Assembly: GCA_000697475.1 (NCBI GenBank)
Contig: JNEU01000448.1
Coordinates: forward strand, 16,821 to 80,820
Direction of reading: 5' to 3'
Source: Lichtheimia corymbifera B2541
Taxonomy: Eukaryota > Mucoromycota > Mucoromycetes > Mucorales > Lichtheimiaceae
DNA length: 64,000 nt
Under the pieces are notes generated by a model that saw nothing but the letters and a program-made list of their open reading frames with translations, was not told the origin of the DNA and did not search any database. Positions 57,530 to 64,000 of the stretch are shown piece after piece. The position numbers and the translations under genes are program-made. Each line of letters starts with the position of its first letter. Position 1 is the stretch's first letter.

Positions 57530-60500
57530 GGGTGAGCTGAGAGGGGAAAGGTGATCCGTTGCCTGCATATGCATAATGAATCGCGGCACATGTAATTACC
57601 CGCGGGCGAACACGGCTGGAAGAAAAGGAGGCTGCCGGAATCCTTCAAGTTATTAAACGGATGTGGTTCTTCCATTTCCGAGCACTTTAACATGAATGCT
57701 CCTTAATCATTCATCTGCACTCCTGTTGATTGCACCACTGCTTGTTTATAAAAAAAAGTGCCATATTATCATATTGACTATCATTACCTTTAGGCGACGG
57801 AACCAAGTACCGCGAGAAAATTCCGCCGGCATTTGGACAAATCACGCCAGACTTTAGAGAATTTTCCCTTTTCTTGGTATTGGGGATTGTCCATCACCCG
57901 CTTATACCCATAACCCATGCTCAGTATGTATGTACCGCTTTTGATATCACTTTTATGTACGACAACACAACAACTTGAATACAATGATTACTATTGAATC
58001 ATACCCATAATGAGCACAATGAAATCTAGTAATTAAAAACCCCGCCATGACACATACATGGGCAGCAATCCGCGTTCCACATGGCTACTGCTGTCATGCC
58101 ACTGACGGCCGGAATCTTGTTTTGACTCACACAATCTATTAAGCTTGTACGATGCATGATAAATTAATATCACGCTCATACGAGAATGCACAGCCAGCCT
58201 TGACTGCATAACCCGCCCCACACAGGCGTTGATCTTATCGATGAAATCGTTTTCAAGCATATAACGAAAACAGTGTCAATAGCGATCGGACTTTTTTCAT
58301 GAATGGAAAAAGCCAAGAGAGCCAAGAGAAAGAAATCAAAACCAGGGATCCTCTCATATCGGATATACGTTTCCATATATGGCATTTCGGCGGCATGTAT
58401 CCCGGTCAGCTGTTACATAATCAAAAATGAGCTGATCTATCTTTACGCTATTGTGAAGGCTTTATTATGAAATTATCAGGTACGTAAACCGTACAGCTAT
58501 GTCTCCGATTCAATAGCTTCCTTTCGATAGGGATCACACAATACGTATGCATCCGGGCGACGGTGATAGATCGATCATTATAATGATCACGAAAATGTAA
58601 TAACTGATAGCAAGTGCCCACTTGCGTGCTCCGGCGTCTAACTTTGGGGATCAATAATATAGCAAATAGTATGCAGATCGATCTTGAAAATCAACTCCAG
58701 GGTGATGCTGTATCACTCTCATGGCCATTTCCAGGAAAACGATATGTGGAGGCATGCTATATCACTTACAACGTGAGCCGATCATTTTTCGGTTATTGCG
58801 ATTTTGCAACCTAAATGATGTCTTAAGTCTTTCCGAATTACCTTGATGATGCTTAAGTGTTGTTATGTATGACTTACCTATCGCTTGAAACAATATCACC
58901 TTATTAAGCTTATGCTAATCAACTGCATCTTTGCCGATCACACCTAACCGTACAAAGTCCACATCCATGCTACGACTATCAGCATCTTCAAGCTTCACTC
59001 CTCCAAATATCCTGCTCTTGTAAACTGCATCTCTTCAATGCCACTCAGAATAGCATCTGGTCGTGCAACTCGACTGGTCCTGCGCGTGTACTTTTGTCAC
59101 CTACAAAGGAGTCCCAAATTTGCCATCAGACTGAGGTTGCCTTTTACCTATAAATGATAAGTATACCTACCACAAAGGATCCATCAAGGAACACAGCCAA
59201 GTGTCATTAGGCACCGATGATCCATGAAGTGAGCTACATAGATGAAGGCATGAGTACCCTCCTTTTGGAGATCGCATAAATACCATCCTTGAGACTTACT
59301 AAGGGCCATTGATTGATGATGGTATGCATGCAAGTAGAAAGAAAGGATGTGTAATAGTGTTGGTGACAACAGCCTTGTTTATGTGTGAATGGGCGTGGGA
59401 ATTGTTGTCATGATGGATCGAACTGATAAAGTAGTCAAGCACCTTGGGAGTGGCGAATCGAAGTGATGGAGGTCAACAGCTGATGCACAAATCCACCTGC
59501 GGCTTGAAAGGTGATTTTTTGTAGGTGACATAAGGATGTCTATCTTCCTCTGATATTATACACTATAGTATGGATCTACTATCATTTTGGTTCAAGCAAT
59601 CGTCAAACGGTATTGGTATCTTATATCTAAATATGAAACAATGACAGCCATCTCCACTTCCATCGTTTCATTTTGGACGCTTGATACTGATTGCCATAGA
59701 CAAGCTTTTGATGACTCTTTTCCCAAAATGACTGCATGTATATCTATGTATCAAATGGATTGTCTTTCATCGCAGTCGTGGATTGGATCAACGGATGCTT
59801 TTCGCTCCTTGAAAAGGATGTCAACATTGAAATGGTTGCCATTTTATCATACCTCCTGGCCAATGGATGAAGATGGATTCAAGTTGTTGGTAGATAGGAA
59901 AGCTACCCTAGAACAGCTTTATATTGTGGGATATTGTTAAGAGGAATACTGTGTAGATAAGTTGGCTGCCCATAAATCCACAAAGTGATGGCAAAGATTC
60001 CTTCATAGAATGATCCCCACAAACACACATTCACCCTTTACCTCGCTACTAGATAGCTTTGATTTTGAAGTTACAGAGATACTTTGCTTCTATCCGCCAA
60101 ATTGCTCTGCTTACAAAAGTACGTCCACAATTTGAAGTTACGTCGATTACAGATATTCTATATCGGCTGAACTGATATCGAAACGTTGTACATATAGCAA
60201 ATAGCCATTGGGGTTTAGAATAAATCTGACCCCTGACTAGGAGACATCGTATCCCAATATCTTTACGGCGGCTCTCCTCTCCAATTACGCTGAGCCGATC
60301 CGTAAGAGAATTGTATAGCTTTCAAGGTCATTTTCATCCTAGAAAAGACTCGTATTACGTTCTCGAAAACAATCAATGATGCCCTTTTATAAGCAAGTTT
60401 GTTTATTGATCGATTGTATCTTTCAAGGAATATTTTGGGACCAATGATGGAAGATGGAAGGAGGATGTATGAAATATATGTAATAACACTGCATGTATGA

Positions 60501-60705
60501 TGATCCATCCCGGTGGACAGATAAGAAGATGTCATTGTCTGAAATGATGAGGCAAAAAGCAAGTCCCAGATAAAGCCCAGTGGTGGGTGTGAGTGAGTGT
60601 GTGTGTGTGTTGTGTATCCGATCAGCGTGTTCCCAATCTCCTTTGTAGTTTTTTTTTTCTTACCCTCTCTCTTGTTCTTTATTCCCCACTTCCATTTACT
60701 TTCTC
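57530..60705. other. Gene-poor region, 3.2 kb
   Basis: The longest stretch without a gene I can support. Several frames of 60-117 codons are scattered on both strands. Apart from the 59587-59940 frame, none shows motifs or joins well with neighbours. A TG run (60594-60610) and a T10 tract (60649-60658) lie in the EXO1 upstream region. No tRNA, rRNA or transposon-like structure was recognised. Confidence 0.55.
59587..59940 (+). other. Orphan frame, possible F-box/LRR-type fragment
   Basis: A 117-codon frame whose C-terminal part (FRSLKRMSTLKWLPFY, GFKLLVDRKATLEQLYIVGY) has the spacing of the leucine-rich repeats found in fungal F-box proteins. There is no F-box, no clear promoter and no in-phase upstream exon I could find. 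It may be a decayed fragment or chance. Recorded because this part of the window is otherwise empty. Confidence 0.2.
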
Positions 60706-62708
60706 ATGGGTATTACGGGGCTTCTCCCACTCATCAAGTCGATTCATGAACCAACCCACCTTGAGCATTTCGCGGGCAAGACCATTGCTGTTGATGGCAA
60801 TGTGTGGCTTCACAGAGGCGCGTTTGCCTGTGCCTTGGACTTGGCTTTGAAACAAGACACCAAAAAGTAAATACTACTACTACTACAAGTTACCATGCAA
60901 AAGTAACCAGCCTACTAATAACCTATATGTTTCCTAGATACATTGAATACTTCCTGCGCCAAATCCAGTTACTCAAGGTTAATGGTGTTACACCATATAT
61001 TGTTTTTGATGGCAATCCCTTACCCATCAAATCCGTCACAGTGGATGAGCGCCGCCGGTATATAAAAATATCTCCTATACTCCTACAATAGAGCTAATTC
61101 ATCATGATCCCCCCCACCATCTAGACGTCGAGAAACTGCTCTATCCAAAGGCAAGGAACTCTTGGCATTAGGAAGAAGACAAGAAGCAATGGAGTATTTT
61201 CAAAAGGCAATCGAGATCACTCCTCGCATGGTACAGCAAATTGTCAAGGTATTTAATTATATGCATTTCCATACACACTATGACTGACCCATGTATATCT
61301 ATATATCTATATAGGTTCTCAAAGACAAGCGAATCTTACATGTCATCGCACCCTACGAAGCAGATGCACAATTGACTTATTTAATCAACACCAACAAGGT
61401 GGATGCTGTTCTTACCGAGGATTCCGACTTGCTTGTTTTTGGGTGTCATACGGTCTTTTTCAAGATGAACGCATCGGGACATGGAGTGATGATCCGTCGA
61501 CAAAACTTGGAAAACGCCACTGAAATTGACATGAGGGGATGGAACATGACAAAGATACGACATATGTGTATTCTCTCCGGTTGCGATTATTTGCCATCAT
61601 TGCCTGGGATTGGCTTGAAGAATGCACACAAGCTATTGAAGAATTATCGTACCATCGATGGGGTAAGTCTTTGCTTGTCGATGAATGCAAGCAAGCATTT
61701 GCTTATTTCCATTCTATATAGGTTTTCAGATATTTCCGGGCGAGTGGCAAGATGAAGGACGTTCCAGACTACGAAGAAAAGTTTCAATGTGCCAATGACG
61801 CGTTCCTTTACCAGTTTGTGTGTGATCCAGACACAGGTCGCTATATCCCCCTTCATTCTCCCCCTGCTGGCGTAGATCCTGAGAACATGAAGTTTCTTGG
61901 ATCATCGGGTATCACTAACAACCGCTCAACATGTACCGAGCTCAACATGTCTCTTGATTCTCAGCAAAGCAACGACACGAGCAACAGCAGCCTCGATAGC
62001 AGCAGCATCAAAACAGTCTCCAGCACTACTTCCAACAAGGATATCAGGAAATACTTTGACCAAAGCAACAAAGAAAACATCCCTGTAAGTACAAGGTTGA
62101 AATGAAGCTAAATTCAAATGAGACTTACTTTGGTTGTATCTCTTTATTAGCCATGGGCAGTTTTGCCGGACAATAAGCCTATACGAGAAACAAATAATAT
62201 CACTGCAAGAGATATATTCAAAGTTTTCAACACCAAAGCAGCAGCAGCAACAACAACATCGAGCTCTCACAATAGCCAGCTATCGTTAGCCAGTAAAAGG
62301 TCATCGCCATTCTTGAAGATCAACAACAGGATATCTCTTGGAGACAAGTCAAACAACTCTGAAAGGAGCGACCGGATGTCTCTTGGAGACAAGTCAAACA
62401 ACTTGGAAAGGAACAACAGGATGTCTCTTGGTGATAAATCGAATCATTCTTCAGCGACCAAATCGTCCTCTTTGCAGAAACGAAAGAAAGGCACAATGTC
62501 AGCTCTTGGAAGTATTGATATGAACAGGATACCCGATGATGATTCTATTCCACCGCCTTCATCCAAACGAAGATCATCACCACCCCCATCATCATCACCA
62601 TCATCAACAACATCACCATCATTGACAGCAAAGACAACATCATCCCGAAATACCTCTGAGCAACAAAGACCCATCATCACAGCATCATCCTTCTTGTTTT
62701 CATCCTAG
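60706..62708 (+). CDS. EXO1: Exonuclease 1
   Basis: 5'-3' exonuclease and flap endonuclease of mismatch repair and double-strand-break resection; nuclear. ATG 60706 gives MGITGLLPLIKSIHEPTHLE, then the XPG-N domain with KTIAVDGNVWLHRGAFACAL and PYIVFDGNPLPIKSVTVDER. The XPG-I block is ILHVIAPYEADAQLTYLINT, VDAVLTEDSDLLVFG, and the helix-hairpin-helix is CILSGCDYLPSLPGIGLKNA. Catalytic acidic residues in VDGN, VFDGN, EADAQ, TEDSD and SGCDY are all present. FRYFRASGKMKDVPDYEE and YIPLHSPP follow. The C-terminal region is disordered and Ser/Asn-rich, with a 15-residue tandem repeat and a Pro/Ser tail. Six to seven exons; ends at TAG 62706-62708. About 560 residues. I see no obvious MLH1- or PCNA-binding motif by eye. 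Confidence 0.95.
62331..62465 (+). repeat. Three 45-bp tandem repeats inside EXO1
   Basis: Units at 62331-62375, 62376-62420 and 62421-62465 encode ISLGDKSNNSERSDR, MSLGDKSNNLERNNR and MSLGDKSNHSSATKS. The first two are nearly identical in DNA; the third has drifted at its end. The repeat keeps the reading frame and sits in the disordered tail after the nuclease core. The serine in SLGD after a basic residue could be a phosphorylation site. Confidence 0.9.
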
Positions 62709-62771
62709 TTAACTTTTCCATTCCCCTTCATCCACGATCGATCCAACATTAAAAAGTAGATAATCACAACG

Positions 62772-63309
62772 TCATGAATCAATTGTTGTCTTTATAATTG
62801 GGTGTTGTAGCCCTAATTTTCGTTGGGTCTCTTGCAATGTCTTGATGCTGCCTAGGATACCCTGTCTCCTACATAACGTGATGGGTAATGTCAGATTGGG
62901 CTCCTATCGGTTGCTATCCCACAAGCATACTTTTCTAATAACTGATCCAATGCTTGATTTGCTTTCTCTAATGCCTATGGACGCCCTGTTAGCAATATGA
63001 AGGTATCGCGATTATCATTTTCCCACCCACACACGCATACCTGCTTGGTATTCTTTGCATGGCCATCCACTTGAGTGAAACGCTTCAAAGTCTTTTGGAA
63101 ATCATCACGTGGATCACTATATTTGAGCATCATCTACACTATATTCATTACTATTCTGCAAGAGAAGGTGATTCACATAGATCTACCTTGAGACAATCGC
63201 TCCATTCGTCCATTGTCTTGTCAGCTCGACTATGACATTCGTCTCGCTCGATGCTTTTAAAGCTTAGACTGCTAGATGAGGGGGATGGGACAGGTGGTGA
63301 TACCGGCAT
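62772..63309 (-). CDS. Small coiled-coil protein, four exons
   Basis: Found by splice phasing; no long single frame exists. ATG 63307-63309 gives MPVSPPVPSPSSSSLSFKSI then DKTMDEWSDCLK. A regular intron leads to MMLKYSDPRDDFQKTLKRFT QVDGHAKNTKQ, then ALEKANQALDQLLEK, and the last exon is RQGILGSIKTLQETQRKLGL, ending IKTTIDS at TGA 62772-62774. All donors are GTA and acceptors TAG, and all three joins keep phase. About 118 residues, with heptad-like hydrophobic spacing in the second half, so probably a subunit of a larger helical complex. I do not recognise the family. The stop lies only 63 bp from the EXO1 stop on the opposite strand. Confidence 0.65.
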
Positions 63310-63536
63310 ATGTACGGCTATTGGAAATTGGAGGAGTAGAGAGGAGCTATGTACTGGCTCGCTTCCCGTAGACTTGCATTAATACAGTAACACCCACTCC
63401 ACCACCCGCTTATGCACTACCACCCGCCTACACCATCCCCACCATAGTATCCTTTCTCAAATAAACATGCATTCTATTCGTTTCCAATGAGGGTTTTCTA
63501 ATTTTCCTTTGCCTTATAAGTAAGGGAATTACTACG

Positions 63537-63815
63537 CCCGCACCAAAATCCCATCTCACCCGCACCAAAAAACTAGGCATGCTAGTCATATACTCAGATC
63601 AGCCAATAATATGAAGTGATATAAACACAGCACCTTTCTGCCCTCGCTGGCATAATATCACGTGCATTATTCATCATACCCGCACCATTTTCGCATTCGG
63701 GTCTTTCATGCAACGCATTCATCACGTCACGTGTATATATCCACCATGCCCGCACCATTTTTGCACTCGAGTCTTTCATGCAATGCATCCATCATGGCAC
63801 ATGTATACATGCACA
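63537..63815. repeat. 70-bp minisatellite and CCCGCACCA motif repeats
   Basis: The core CCCGCACCA occurs at 63537, 63559, 63679 and 63749. The last two belong to a 70-bp tandem unit (about 63655-63815, slightly more than two copies) that also contains GTCTTTCATGCAA and a CACGT or CACAT palindromic patch. The copies differ at several positions. Further CACCC-rich sequence precedes it at 63385-63445. It lies upstream of the small coiled-coil gene and looks like a decaying minisatellite rather than telomeric DNA. Confidence 0.75.
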
Positions 63816-64000
63816 ATTTACAACTATGCACAAAGCATACATGCTATACTTTGCAATTCATTTCACTTGTAAATATTATACTCGCTTTTGTATGAATAAT
63901 ATCGCCAGGTCATCCCATGATAAAAAGGGTGCAATAGTTGGAAACCACATAACATGTGGCATTCTTAGTGAGTAACCCTTTAATCTATTATGGTAGCTGA

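Noticed and set aside
1..64000. tRNA genes, rRNA, CRISPR arrays, transposons
   Set aside because: No convincing B-box with a matching A-box, no direct-repeat spacer array, and no transposase, reverse transcriptase or terminal inverted repeats were seen by eye. A tRNA scan would be needed to exclude a tRNA firmly.

Overview
The window is nuclear DNA from a filamentous fungus, most likely an early-diverging Mucoromycota/Mucorales-type species. That placement is an inference, from genes broken by many short GT-AG introns (about 45-100 nt), small exons, compact convergent 3' ends, CAA/CAG-rich low-complexity coding tracts and a purely eukaryotic gene set. No plasmid, phage, CRISPR, transposon, rRNA or tRNA signal was recognised. 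I support 28 protein-coding genes; exon joins were made by eye from splice consensus, reading phase and family conservation.

Layout, left to right: DPH6 (diphthamide synthesis), SAC1 (PI4P phosphatase), ERV1 (sulfhydryl oxidase), two low-complexity hypothetical genes, a four-span membrane protein, RAD51 with two MCB-like promoter sites, a SulP/STAS anion transporter, a helical-repeat protein, 14-3-3, dihydroxy-acid dehydratase (ILV3) with a 4-nt and a 17-nt microexon, transaldolase, MGR2/ROMO1, a coiled-coil SANT-like nuclear protein, a single-span membrane protein, a mitochondrial RidA/MMF1, a BCK1-like MAPKKK, a CCCH-finger REXO1-type exonuclease, COQ8, an MIT-domain protein, EMP65/TAPT1, a GGA adaptor, a BCS1-like AAA ATPase, the GATOR1/SEACIT subunit IML1/DEPDC5, a small Q-rich gene, a PHO80-like cyclin followed by a decayed copy of its own 3' end, EXO1, and a small coiled-coil gene built from short exons. 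The right edge holds a short 70-bp minisatellite.

These are mostly housekeeping genes and there is no operon or dedicated gene cluster. Functional links are loose: RAD51 and EXO1 both act in recombinational repair; SAC1, GGA, EMP65 and the MIT protein in membrane traffic; ERV1, MGR2, RidA, COQ8 and perhaps the BCS1-like protein in mitochondria; IML1, the PHO80-like cyclin and the MAPKKK in nutrient and stress signalling. Gene orientation alternates in 21 of 27 neighbouring pairs, giving divergent promoters of about 330-500 bp and convergent ends often only 63-210 bp apart.

I found no undescribed multi-gene system. The most interesting items are the microexons, a stop-free 54-nt intron in 14-3-3, the duplicated cyclin tail, the paired MCB-like sites at RAD51, the separation of DPH6 from RidA domains, and two multi-exon small genes that simple ORF calling misses.
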